Assembly: GCA_964627605.1 (NCBI GenBank)
Contig: CAZVGZ010000018.1
Span: 1 to 64,000 of the forward strand
Length of the DNA stretch: 64,000 nucleotides
DNA from: CAZVGZ01 sp964627605
GTDB taxonomy: Bacteria; Latescibacterota; MWCZ01; CAZVGZ01
Direction of reading: 5' to 3'
A program made the position numbers and the translations under genes. Below, one piece after another: positions 34,861 through 43,817 of the stretch; within the stretch, counting starts at the first letter, position 1, and each line of letters starts with the position of its first letter. Below the pieces are notes generated by a model. The model did not search any database. It worked only from the letters and a program-made list of their open reading frames with translations, and was not told where the DNA came from.

Positions 34861-34962
34861 GTGCCTGAGAATCATGGTGCCTGGGTGATTTTTGTCGGTT
34901 TTTTCGTAATCAGTTGGCTTCTGTGCGCCTATGGCGCTACCGACGCCAAGAAACCAGAATAG
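34861..34962 (+). CDS. Small single-pass membrane protein (33 residues)
   Basis: GTG start 5 bases after GCGAGG, TAG at 34960-34962. The product is a short polar N-terminus, one strongly hydrophobic helix (WVIFVGFFVISWLLCAYG) and a basic tail (DAKKPE), like the small accessory subunits of transporters. No transporter gene is beside it, and it lies alone between divergent PhyH and a convergent membrane-protein gene. I have only codon pattern, ribosome binding site and hydropathy as support. Confidence 0.45.
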   Translation: MPENHGAWVIFVGFFVISWLLCAYGATDAKKPE

Positions 34963-34998
34963 ACAGCGACGTTCGAAGCGTCGCAGTAGGTAGATCCA

Positions 34999-35340
34999 TC
35001 ACGTTTCAGACTCCTGCTCGTCAGCGTCCCTGTCGTCCTCAAACCGTTCCCTGATGCGCTCTATCACGTCGTTGCGTTTCTGTTCGTAGCGACGCACGTC
35101 CCCTCGACCCAACCTGCGCACAATAAAATAAATTACCACAAGCACCGCCAACCCGATCATCAACCATCTGTTCTTCCCGTCCCCTCCAAACACCTGCGCT
35201 TCGGTAATAGTGGGTAGTGCAAGATTCAGCAGTGTCCACCTTGCGCCGACCCGATCTGCAATCCTTGGTGTCATGGCGGTGGCTCCAGCATCAAGCAACT
35301 TGTCGTCCGTCCCGCTAAGCATCCAGTAATAGCCCGTCAT
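34999..35340 (-). CDS. Hypothetical membrane protein
   Basis: 113 residues with one central transmembrane segment (WLMIGLAVLVVIYFIV) preceded by a polar extracytoplasmic part and followed by a highly charged cytoplasmic tail (RRYEQKRNDVIERIRERFED, DRDADEQESET). No family recognised. It overlaps the preceding MBL-fold gene by 26 bases, which suggests one operon. Confidence 0.6.
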   Translation of the reverse strand: MTGYYWMLSGTDDKLLDAGATAMTPRIADRVGARWTLLNLALPTITEAQVFGGDGKNRWLMIGLAVLVVIYFIVRRLGRGDVRRYEQKRNDVIERIRERFEDDRDADEQESET

Positions 35341-36154
35341 ATCCGACTGTGATCCCCAATGGTTCAGCCAGCTCGCACTGTTCGGAATAAGTCAACCCGC
35401 CGTTGTCCCCGATGTGCGTCAAAACAAACGGCGTGGCACCTGTGATGCAAACTTCGCGTACCAGCCTCTCCCGCATACCTATCATCGTAGCAAATGAGAG
35501 ATGCGAAACCCCCATGTTCGGCGCGGGCCCAAGGCTAGTGCATTCCATGAATACGGCGTCAAATCTCATTTTGGATGCTACATCCCAGGTCTCCTGTGGC
35601 CAGGGGCCTGTGTCCCACGCCAGCAGTACAGTACGGTCTTCGAGCATCACGACGTAGTTGTATGAGCCTTCTATATGCGCAGACACCAGGGGGACAACCC
35701 TCATCTCACCAGCATCAAAGACCTGAAACGGCTCTACAAGGCGAAATTGGACCCTTACCGCGTCAAAATCTGGCAGCGCCTGCTTTAGCGACCCCAAAAC
35801 CTCGTCGCTGCCGTATAGTGACAACATGGGAATATCTCCGAGATCGCTCAAAATCGAACGACGATGGGCGATATTTGACGGGTCGCAATGGTCGCGGTGG
35901 ACGTGCGTGAATAGCAGATGTTCCAGATGGGAGAGATCGCATCTGTCCCTCAACATCTGATGCGGGGCGTCTTGCGACATGTCAACCCGGTACTGCGGCC
36001 TATCCGGTGGATCGCCGTCCCCGAAAATGTGCATCCCCGACCTGGTCCGCAGATCGCGTCCACCGACCGCCCATGCATTTTCGCACACCCGACAACGGCA
36101 GAATGGCATGGGTACCGGTTTACCGGCAGCTGAACCCAGCAGATGGAGACGCAT
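35315..36154 (-). CDS. MBL-fold metallohydrolase, PhnP-like
   Basis: 279 residues of the metallo-beta-lactamase fold. The N-terminus has the PhnP-type zinc-structural Cys cluster (PFCRCRVCENAW), the metal motif is THVHRDHCDPSN (H-x-H-x-D-H), and further ligands are in VSAHIEGSYN, AWDTGPW and LTHIGDNGG. PhnP is a cyclic-phosphodiesterase of phosphonate catabolism, but related proteins have other roles such as PqqB-like or tRNase-like hydrolysis; no phn genes are nearby. It is followed by the overlapping small membrane-protein gene. A decayed copy of its first 24 codons lies just upstream. Confidence 0.85.
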   Translation of the reverse strand: MRLHLLGSAAGKPVPMPFCRCRVCENAWAVGGRDLRTRSGMHIFGDGDPPDRPQYRVDMSQDAPHQMLRDRCDLSHLEHLLFTHVHRDHCDPSNIAHRRSILSDLGDIPMLSLYGSDEVLGSLKQALPDFDAVRVQFRLVEPFQVFDAGEMRVVPLVSAHIEGSYNYVVMLEDRTVLLAWDTGPWPQETWDVASKMRFDAVFMECTSLGPAPNMGVSHLSFATMIGMRERLVREVCITGATPFVLTHIGDNGGLTYSEQCELAEPLGITVGYDGLLLDA

Positions 36155-36231
36155 ATATCAATCCTCACCGCCCATTTGGCGAACGTGGCTAACCTGAATC
36201 TGTCGCTGTCGTTGGCCTTGCCAGCGCTGCC

Positions 36232-36327
36232 TCACCTTGGCATTGACCAGAAGACGACACGAAGTGTCCGACAAAATCGCCTGGGTAATGGTTTACCGGC
36301 GGGTGATCTCAAGAGATGGCAACGCAT
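36232..36327 (-). pseudogene. Decayed duplicate of the 5' end of the PhnP-like gene
   Basis: Read on the minus strand from the ATG at 36327, the codons give MRCHLLRSPAGKPLPRRFCR; the intact neighbour begins MRLHLLGSAAGKPVPMPFCR. This is 14 of 20 identical residues, including the spacing and the start codon. After that the copy diverges and stops at 36232-36234. The surrounding gap (36155-36514) holds no other gene. The two copies lie about 173 bases apart, as expected for a tandem duplication with deletion, or for the remains of a lost paralogue. Confidence 0.7.
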
Positions 36328-36514
36328 TTGTAGGCTCTCAATGGCGCGGTACGGGGCTCAGTAATCTCGACGTTTCACGATCAATAAAGATACGCCTGCA
36401 AAACGAACCGCAGCTCCGACAAGAAAAGGTACGAAGAGTTCGACACTGATTTCCTCAAGACTTTGAGAACACCCCAAAAAACGACACGAAGCGTCCAAAA
36501 GCAACCCAACGGGT

Positions 36515-38680
36515 TTAGATTGAGGGAGGCGGCCAGCTATCGAAATCTTCATCCGACTCATCAGGGCCGAGCGTTGCCCGCAACTGCCGGGCGCCCTTTG
36601 CTATCCCCTCGCAGAGTGCCGCCTGTTCTTCAATAGTGGGAACGCCGTCTTCCCAGCTTACCCACGCTTCGAAGAGCACTTCGAACGGCGCGACATCCAC
36701 CAGGTGTCGGCAGGTACGTTTGAAATCTTCCAAACACTGATCGCGGTGGTTGGCGTAGATGCCCTGAGACTGAATGGCGGCACGTACTACAGTCCGTGCT
36801 GTTGTAAACGCGGCGTACAGCAGAGCGTCAGCGCCTTCTTCCTCTGTGAAATGCGTTCGCAGCACATACCCGGTGAGGAGCTGCTCCCTGTCGCGGGCGA
36901 CACTCTCGATCTCTCTGGAGACAAGCTCGGTCCACATCGCTTCCGCTAGATGACGTCCACGCTCAGGCTGATCGGCGTTCGCCACAGCTATTAGCTCCTC
37001 GGTCAGTCGCTCGCATATCGGCAGTCGATGGCGGCCTGGCGTCCTTAGCCAGGTCTCTTCAATCTTAGGCGTGATTTCATATAGCGGATCATCAATCATG
37101 CCCTTGTCCTGAGCGTCTTTGAACGTGAGGAAAAACTCGTCGATGATGAGCAAAGCTATTTCAAGATGCTTGGCATAGTCGTCAATCTCGGACTTGATCT
37201 GCTTCCAAATACCCGGGTTAATCTGCGCAAAAAGGACCATGAAAAGCGGTCGAGTGGGACACTCTTCACCAAAGGCCACTATGTCATCAACAGTGTGATG
37301 CCCGACATTGGCGATGTGAACCGAATGCAGTTTCGAGACAAGACCGCCTGGATAGCTTGTGGCGTATGGCGATCCGCCTAAGCCGCAGACTATACCGGGA
37401 CCCGACTGAAGAAACTTCTTCTCCCGCTGAATAGCCTCGTCGTCCTCAACCTCACGCCACCAGTCCTGTAGGTACCAGTTGACCATGTTGCAGCCGTTCT
37501 GTTCCGACTGATTAAGGAGCATCCTGCTCTCTTTGTAGGTACATATCCCTCAGATGCTCAGGCCAGAGGAAGGAGTAGGTATAGCCTGTCCCTGATGACG
37601 GACCCCCAAAAGCAGTCGTTCTCGGTTTTGGTCTCGTGGAAGTACTGCATCTGTGCTGTCATCAGCTTGACCGAGAGCGGAAGAAAATCCCATCCGAACT
37701 TGAACTTGCCTCTCTCTTCAGCCATCCAGTTGCCCAACTGTAGACTGTTTACCGCCCAAGTCGCATCACCGTCGCTGTTGTAGAGGCAGACGTAGGTCTT
37801 TCCTTTTTCGGCGACATATTTCTCTTTTGGGAGCAGAGGTTGGTGGTGGACCATCTCAGGGTCGCCGACACCGCCATGAATCGTCAGATTTGGCGTATTG
37901 GTACTACAGAGCGAGAAATATCCCCTCTGCGCCGCCTCAGCAACGTACTCTTTCTCCTGATCGAATATGCAGTGCCATTTCATCTGCACGCCGGGAGCGT
38001 CGCCGGTGTCCAGCATCCGACGGTAGAGGTTGAGCACTTTGCGCCGTTGCCTCGCCGCCGGAAGATCGCAGCAGAACGAGCGATTGTATACAGCGAAGTC
38101 ATATATCTCATGCGACACCGCAGTCCAGTGCGGTCGGTGAATGCATACGTTGACATAGATTTTTTTTGTAGCACTGATCCCAAAGGTTGTCTACCGCCCA
38201 CTCTGCGTAGGTCCAGTCGTCAATGAGTTTTCATGTGAGATCATCGCGTTTCGGGATGCCATGACTGGTCATCCAGTGCTCTTGATGCGGCGCGATGGGC
38301 AGGAGCGACTCTAGTCCGCATCGGGTCAGCGCAACGTTGCTGGTTTGAAGGACATCCATGTCGTAGAGGATTTACCCATCCACCAGCGACTTGTAATTCT
38401 GGATGTACTCGTCAACGTCATCCAGCGATTCCGTCGGTATCCCAAACCTCTCCTAGTAGTAATCCAACCAGTGAGATTCGTGATGGAGCCGCTGCTGTCC
38501 TCTGAACTCCAACGGATGCGGTCTCATGACACAAAGATGTGGCTCCACACGGTTCGCCAACCCCTGTAGCGAGCGGAACCAGACCCAAAAGTCTGAGGTG
38601 TCCTCGTCTGTTTCGTTTGGTGTCACAGTTACGAGTCGCTCGACTTTGGGGATCGAAGGGAAAATCTCTTTGAGCTGCAT
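36515..38680 (-). pseudogene. GxGYxYP-family protein, multiply interrupted
   Basis: Joined across lesions, the minus strand encodes one ~720-residue protein. Its N-terminus is MQLKEIFPSIPKVERLVTVT (ATG 38680), its middle WDQEKEYVAEAAQRGYFSLC and KTYVCLYNSDGDATWAVNSL, and then comes the family signature GTGYTYS. The last part, beginning NGCNMVNWYLQDWW, has CGLGGSPYATSYPGG and VHIANVGHHTVDD and is still open for 335 codons. Lesions are TAG 38453-38455, TAA 38372-38374, TGA 38231-38233, a frameshift in an A8 run (38160-38167), another near the C5 run at about 37600 and one near 37520-37535. GxGYxYP proteins are putative glycoside hydrolases of unknown substrate. Confidence 0.85.
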
Positions 38681-38730
38681 GGATTACTTTCCGGCGTGCA
38701 AAACGTCCGACGAATATCCTGTCACTACCC

Positions 38731-39093
38731 TCATAGACGGACGAAGTCGCTGTTTTGATGAATCCGTCGGGAAATCCACCATGCCGCCATCGTTAGTATC
38801 CCGAATGGCAGCGGTAGTAGCCCCGACACAAAGAGTACCTCTCTGCCTTTGATCCGGCCTGTAACAGCCATCCAGCCGCCCACGACTGACGAACCAGCAA
38901 CCGCGAGCGCCACCGTTGCCGCTATCGGACTGAGCGTCGCGCAAAATACCCAGCACACAATACTGCAATCGGAATCCCAGAGTGTCATCGGGTGCGGCGT
39001 CCAGACTCTCAGACAGTAGACCACACACGCAGCCAAACCAGTACCAGTGGTTGCTGATAGAGCGAGTATCACCGATCTACGAAGGTTTTTCAT
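38731..39093 (-). CDS. Hypothetical membrane protein
   Basis: 120 residues, four hydrophobic stretches (SVILALSATTGTGLAACVVY, LWDSDCSIVCWVFCATLSP, TVALAVAGSSVVGGWMAV and LFVSGLLPLPFGILTMAAWW). No family recognised. It begins 89 bases from the M16 peptidase gene on the opposite strand and ends near the start of the decayed GxGYxYP gene. The ATG lacks a clear ribosome binding site; another frame also stays open here. Confidence 0.4.
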   Translation of the reverse strand: MKNLRRSVILALSATTGTGLAACVVYCLRVWTPHPMTLWDSDCSIVCWVFCATLSPIAATVALAVAGSSVVGGWMAVTGRIKGREVLFVSGLLPLPFGILTMAAWWISRRIHQNSDFVRL

Positions 39094-39182
39094 CGGTTGT
39101 CCCGGTTGTCTATAGACGCCAAGCTCGGTAGTTTCTCTTTCGTACCAAATAATACACTGCGAGACTCGATCGGGTGGTGGCT

Positions 39183-40820
39183 ATGAGAAATCTTTTCTGT
39201 TTGGGCGCGGTCTTGGCGATGGTTCTTGCCGGTTCGCTTGGAGCTCAAGACCTGGAATCGAGGGTTGTTGAGCGGACGCTGCCAAACGGCCTGCGCTATC
39301 TGTTTGTCGAGAGGCAGGGTGCGCCGATTTTCAGTGCCCGGTTGTATGTCAAAGTCGGCGGTGTTGACGACCCCCAAGGCAACAGCGGCTTGGCTCATCT
39401 GTTTGAGCACATGGCCTTCAAAGGCACTCCATCCATCGGTACTACCAACTACGACGCCGAACTGCCGATAATGGCGCGAATAGACAGCGTAGCGTTGCTT
39501 TTCACAGCCGCCGGGCGCTTGATCCCACTTGCGGACCGAGAGATGCTTAACGGTCTCGACCAGGAGTGGATCGGTCGCGTACACCAGGCCGCTGGAAGAC
39601 GGTTGGACCGGCCCGAGCTGATCCCGCTCCTCATCGACTCCCTTACCGCATTGACTGAACCCGTGCCGTCAATGGACGCCCATTTGAGCGAGCTGAAGCA
39701 TGAGCTCGTTATGCTGGAGTTGCGTACCAAGCAGGACGAGTTTGTGGTCAAAGACGAGTTCACGCAGATAACCCGAGCAAGCGGCGGCAACCGGTTGAAT
39801 GCTGGCACAGGGCGGGACTATACGGTCTACTACGTCAGCTTCCCATCCAACAGGTTTGAGCTTTGGGCGATGCTCGAATCTGAGCGGATAATCCATCCAG
39901 TGATGCGTGAGTTCTACAGCGAGCGGGATGTCGTCTCAGAGGAGCGGCGGATGCGGGTTGATACCGACCCTGACGGCAACCTGTACGAGCAGTTTCTAGC
40001 CACCGCTTTCCAGGTGCATCCCTATCGCGTGCCGATCGTAGGGTGGCAATCTGAGGTGAACCAGGTCACCGCCGAAACCGCCCGAGCATTTCGCGCGACA
40101 TACTACTCCCCAGGCAACATGGTGGCGGTACTAGTAGGCGACCTAAAAGCCACAGATGTTCACGAAAAGATGACACGCTACTTTGGGCGGATTCCCCAAG
40201 GTCCACCGCCTCCAGATGTGACTCCGAGAGAGCCCAAGCAGTTGGGCGAGCGTCGGGTCTACGTTGAAGACGATGCCAGTCCTCGTGTGATGATCGGCTA
40301 CCACAAGCCGACAATGCCCCACTTCGACGACTACGTCTTTGATGTACTCCATGGGATTCTGGGCGATGGCCGCACCTCACGGTTATACGAAAGACTGGTG
40401 AAAGCAGAAGACCGCGTCGCAAGCAAAGTCAGCACTTCTGGAGCGGGCGGAGGTCGGTACGACAACCTTTTTGTCGTTGACGCCCAGCCTATCGGCGATG
40501 CGACTACCGCTGACATCGAAGCCAAAGTCTATGAAGTAATAGGCGAGCTGGCGGATGAGCCGGTGCCTGAACGGGAACTTCAGAAAATTAAGAATCAGGT
40601 GCGGGCGAATTTCCTTCGGGGCCTGTCCACGAACAGCGGCCTAGCTAGCCGGTTGGGCTATTTCCACACTGTGGCTGGCGACTGGCGCTACGTGGCCAAC
40701 CACCGCCAGGTGATCGACCGGATCACCGCCGCCGACGTTCAGCGCGTTGCCAGAGAATACTTCACAGTCAACAACAGAACCGTCGCTACACGCACAAGAC
40801 GCACGGAGGTGACACCGTGA
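39183..40820 (+). CDS. M16 zinc peptidase, catalytic subunit type
   Basis: A 545-residue exported metallopeptidase with signal peptide (LFCLGAVLAMVLAGSLGAQ). The inverted zinc motif is HLFEH (H72, E75, H76) in GLAHLFEHMAFKGTPS, and the third ligand Glu is in the VVSEERRMRVDTDPDGN region. Between them lies an insertion of about 110 residues rich in helix (IARIDSVALL-type segments and VMLELRTKQDEFVVKDE). The ATG at 39183 is preceded by GGGTGGTGG. It is translationally coupled to the second M16 gene. The pair resembles bacterial M16 heterodimers that degrade peptides in the periplasm. Confidence 0.9.
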   Translation: MRNLFCLGAVLAMVLAGSLGAQDLESRVVERTLPNGLRYLFVERQGAPIFSARLYVKVGGVDDPQGNSGLAHLFEHMAFKGTPSIGTTNYDAELPIMARIDSVALLFTAAGRLIPLADREMLNGLDQEWIGRVHQAAGRRLDRPELIPLLIDSLTALTEPVPSMDAHLSELKHELVMLELRTKQDEFVVKDEFTQITRASGGNRLNAGTGRDYTVYYVSFPSNRFELWAMLESERIIHPVMREFYSERDVVSEERRMRVDTDPDGNLYEQFLATAFQVHPYRVPIVGWQSEVNQVTAETARAFRATYYSPGNMVAVLVGDLKATDVHEKMTRYFGRIPQGPPPPDVTPREPKQLGERRVYVEDDASPRVMIGYHKPTMPHFDDYVFDVLHGILGDGRTSRLYERLVKAEDRVASKVSTSGAGGGRYDNLFVVDAQPIGDATTADIEAKVYEVIGELADEPVPERELQKIKNQVRANFLRGLSTNSGLASRLGYFHTVAGDWRYVANHRQVIDRITAADVQRVAREYFTVNNRTVATRTRRTEVTP

Positions 40821-42343
40821 GGCCTTCGGCCCTTTCCACTTCGGCCCATTCAATTTCAAACCCTTCAATTTCAGCCCGCACACGTTCAGCACTATTTGGC
40901 GTGATCGCGCTGACGCTAGCCCTGGCGGGATGTGTGGCGACTGGAAGCAGATCCAAGAGCGCAATCGCCGACGACGGCATGTCCAAGCACCCCCAGCAGC
41001 TACCGCCTCCAGCCGAACTGATCTACACACCCCCTGCGCCTGAGATAGTGAAGTTCGACAACGGTCTGACCGTTTACCTGTTGGAGGATCACGAACTCCC
41101 GCTGGTAACCGGGCGGTTGCTCGTTCGCGCTGGTTACATCTACGACCCGGTTGACAAACTGGCTCTTGCCAGCCTCACTGGATCGACCATGCGCTCAGGG
41201 GGAGCAGGTAGCCTTACCGGGGATCAGATTGACGAAGCCCTCGAATTTGTGGCGGCCTCAGTTGAGGTCGGCGTGGACTATGAGGGTGCGTTTGTTGATT
41301 TTTCGACCCTGACCAAAGATCTGGACCAAGTCTTGGGTCTGTTTTCCGATGTCCTTCTTCGTCCCCAGTTTGATCAGGGCAAGATCGATCTTGGCAAGCA
41401 GCAAGGGATGGTGGCGATAAGGAGGCGCTTCGACGACCCTGGAAACATGGCCCGTCTCAAGTTCCGAGCGGTGGTCTATGGTGATGACAACCCATACTCC
41501 AGGCTGTCGCGGCCTCACCATGTGGAATCGATGACCAGAGATGACCTCGTGGGCTTCCATCGGCAGTACTACGTTCCCAACGGCGCGATTTTGGGCATCT
41601 CCGGTGATTTCGATCGCGACAAGCTCGTCGCCGATCTCCACACGCTGCTGGATGGGTGGTCAAAAGGGGACGGATGGATGCCAGAGATTCCAGAGGGCGA
41701 TCCGCCGCCGCCGGGTGTCTACTACATCGAGCGCGATCTTAGCCAGACCATTGTGCGTATAGGGCATTCTGGAATGCCGCGCCACAGTGACGACCAGGAC
41801 GCCGTAGAGGTGATGAACCGCATCTACGGGATCGGCACTTTTACATCACGGTTGGGGACTGAGGTCAGATCGAATCGAGGTTTGGCATACTCTGTCTTCG
41901 GAGCGGTGTTCGACAGTCCTGACCCCAGACACGGCATGGCGCTCGCTCTCGTTCAGACCAGAGCCAACGCCACGGGCGAGACCATTTCGGTGATGGAGCA
42001 AATCACCAGGGAGATGACCACAGATCCCGCCACCCAAGAAGAGTTGGACAACGCGAAGAACCAACTCATCAACTCGTTCATCTTCGGATTTTCCTCGCGG
42101 GCGTCAATTGTTGAACGCCGGGTGGAGCTTGCGTTTGACGGCTTTCCTGATGACTATCTTGAAACCTATCTGGACAGGATAAGAGCGGTGACAGTCGAAG
42201 ACGTAACCAGAGTTGCCGCCAAATACCTTCGCGGCGACGATCTTCGCATTCTGGTCGTTGGGGACCGCTCCCAGTTTGACCAACCCCTCGAAAGCTTTGG
42301 GCCGGTGACTGAAATCACTGTAAACGGCCCCGGTCAGCAGTAA
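40817..42343 (+). CDS. M16-like protein, non-catalytic partner, lipoprotein
   Basis: 508 residues with a lipoprotein signal (GVIALTLALAGCVATG) after a Ser-rich N-terminus. The M16 domains are recognised by FDNGLTVYLLEDHELPLVTG, KPHHVESMTRDDLVGFHRQY and LGTEVRSNRGLAYSVFGAV. At the place of the zinc motif the sequence is LASLTGSTMRSGG, so the H-x2-E-H is absent; it retains the R/Y substrate-binding region RSNRGLAYSVFGA. It is therefore the structural partner of the preceding active subunit. The GTG start overlaps the previous stop (GTGA). Confidence 0.9.
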   Translation: MRPSALSTSAHSISNPSISARTRSALFGVIALTLALAGCVATGSRSKSAIADDGMSKHPQQLPPPAELIYTPPAPEIVKFDNGLTVYLLEDHELPLVTGRLLVRAGYIYDPVDKLALASLTGSTMRSGGAGSLTGDQIDEALEFVAASVEVGVDYEGAFVDFSTLTKDLDQVLGLFSDVLLRPQFDQGKIDLGKQQGMVAIRRRFDDPGNMARLKFRAVVYGDDNPYSRLSRPHHVESMTRDDLVGFHRQYYVPNGAILGISGDFDRDKLVADLHTLLDGWSKGDGWMPEIPEGDPPPPGVYYIERDLSQTIVRIGHSGMPRHSDDQDAVEVMNRIYGIGTFTSRLGTEVRSNRGLAYSVFGAVFDSPDPRHGMALALVQTRANATGETISVMEQITREMTTDPATQEELDNAKNQLINSFIFGFSSRASIVERRVELAFDGFPDDYLETYLDRIRAVTVEDVTRVAAKYLRGDDLRILVVGDRSQFDQPLESFGPVTEITVNGPGQQ

Positions 42344-42350
42344 TCGCCCC

Positions 42351-43796
42351 ATGCGAGCGGGGACGCTTCTGCATATCATAGGTGGCCTGTTAGTGGCGCT
42401 CGCTATCAGCATGTTGATCCCGCTCGCCTACGCCATCAAATTTGGAGACGGTGACGCAGCCGCGATTGCGTGGTCGGTATCCATCACCCTCATCGCCGGG
42501 CTGATTCTCTGGTTCACCAACCGCGTCACCGCTGAGCTTAGAATCCGCGACGGGTTCGCCATTGTGGCGCTGGGCTGGACAGCGATGGTGTTGTTCGGAT
42601 CTCTCCCGTTCGTACTGTCCGGGGTGTGTCCATCGTTTACCGACGCGTTTTTTGAGACCATGTCGGGGATGACCACCACCGGGGCGACGATTTTGACCGA
42701 CATCGAGTCTGTCCCCCGTGGTGTACTTTTTTGGCGAAGCCTGACTCACTGGCTGGGGGGCATGGGGGTGATCGTCCTGTTTTTGGCGATCCTGCCTCTT
42801 CTTGGCGTCGGCGGGATGCAGCTTTTTCGCGCTGAAGTACCTGGGCCGATAGCGGACAAACTGACACCACGGGTGCAGGACACAGCCAAAATTCTGTGGG
42901 TGGTCTATGTTGTTATGACACTCGCTGAGACGGTCCTCCTGATGCTCGGAGGCATGACCGGCTACGATGCTCTCTGTCATGCGTTCGGCACCATGGCCAC
43001 TGGCGGGTTTTCCACCAAGAACACCAGTGTGGGCCACTACGACAGCGCCTATATCGATTGGGTGATCGTGGTGTTTATGTTTCTGGCGGGAACCAATTTC
43101 GCGCTCCATTTTAGGGCATTTCGAGGTGAATGGTCATCATTTTGGCACGATGCGGAGTGGCGTGTGTATCTAGCGGTAACACTCGGTGCGACGGCGGTAG
43201 TTACGATAAGCGTGCTAAATGACGGCCTCTACAACTCCATCGCTGACGGTATCCGCTACTCGGCGTTCCAGGTCGTGGCTATCTGCACCACCACCGGTTT
43301 CGGTACCGCCGACTACGAGCTCTGGGCACCAGTTACCCAGATCACTCTTTTAGCGCTGATGTTTATCGGGGGATGTGCAGGCTCCACAGGCGGAGGAATG
43401 AAGCAGATGCGGATTATGCTTCTGGTCAAGCAGGGCGCCACCGAAATGAAAAAACTTCTACATCCAAAAGCGGTTGTGCCCATACGTCTGGGGACCCGCT
43501 CTGTCTCGCAACCTATAATGTCCAATATTCTGGGGTTATTCCTGATTTTCATGCTGCTCTACTTCACGTTCAGCTTCATGATGTGCATTTTGGGATTGGA
43601 CCTTCTTACCGCCCTTAGCTCAGTCGCAGCGACGATGGGAAACATCGGACCTGGACTGGGCGATGTCGGGCCCACCGACGACTACGGGTGGATTCCGCCA
43701 GCGGGCAAATGGGTTCTCTCGGCTGCGATGCTGCTGGGCCGCTTGGAGATTTACACGGTTCTCGTGATTCTCACGCCTGGTTTCTGGCGGCCTTGA
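42351..43796 (+). CDS. trkH: TrkH-type potassium uptake protein
   Basis: 481 residues. Translocating subunit of the Trk/Ktr K+ transporter, with about ten transmembrane helices in four pore repeats. The filter segments are visible: MSGMTTTGATIL, FGTMATGGFST, CTTTGFGTADY and AATMGNIGPGLGDVG. The third keeps the TTGFG pattern and the fourth the GNIGPG pattern. No trkA NAD-binding gene lies beside it; it begins 7 bases after the M16 gene and may be cotranscribed. Confidence 0.93.
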   Translation: MRAGTLLHIIGGLLVALAISMLIPLAYAIKFGDGDAAAIAWSVSITLIAGLILWFTNRVTAELRIRDGFAIVALGWTAMVLFGSLPFVLSGVCPSFTDAFFETMSGMTTTGATILTDIESVPRGVLFWRSLTHWLGGMGVIVLFLAILPLLGVGGMQLFRAEVPGPIADKLTPRVQDTAKILWVVYVVMTLAETVLLMLGGMTGYDALCHAFGTMATGGFSTKNTSVGHYDSAYIDWVIVVFMFLAGTNFALHFRAFRGEWSSFWHDAEWRVYLAVTLGATAVVTISVLNDGLYNSIADGIRYSAFQVVAICTTTGFGTADYELWAPVTQITLLALMFIGGCAGSTGGGMKQMRIMLLVKQGATEMKKLLHPKAVVPIRLGTRSVSQPIMSNILGLFLIFMLLYFTFSFMMCILGLDLLTALSSVAATMGNIGPGLGDVGPTDDYGWIPPAGKWVLSAAMLLGRLEIYTVLVILTPGFWRP

Positions 43797-43817
43797 GCCG
43801 GGGATGAGTTTGGCACT

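Noticed and set aside
36515..38680. Stop-codon recoding as an explanation for the GxGYxYP gene
   Set aside because: TAG, TAA and TGA all occur in frame, and there are frameshifts too; recoding of one codon cannot explain this, and neighbouring genes use all three stops normally.
42390..43109. A 239-codon minus-strand frame inside trkH
   Set aside because: Composition is His/Arg/Gln-rich, with no motif; it is the complement of conserved trkH pore sequence.
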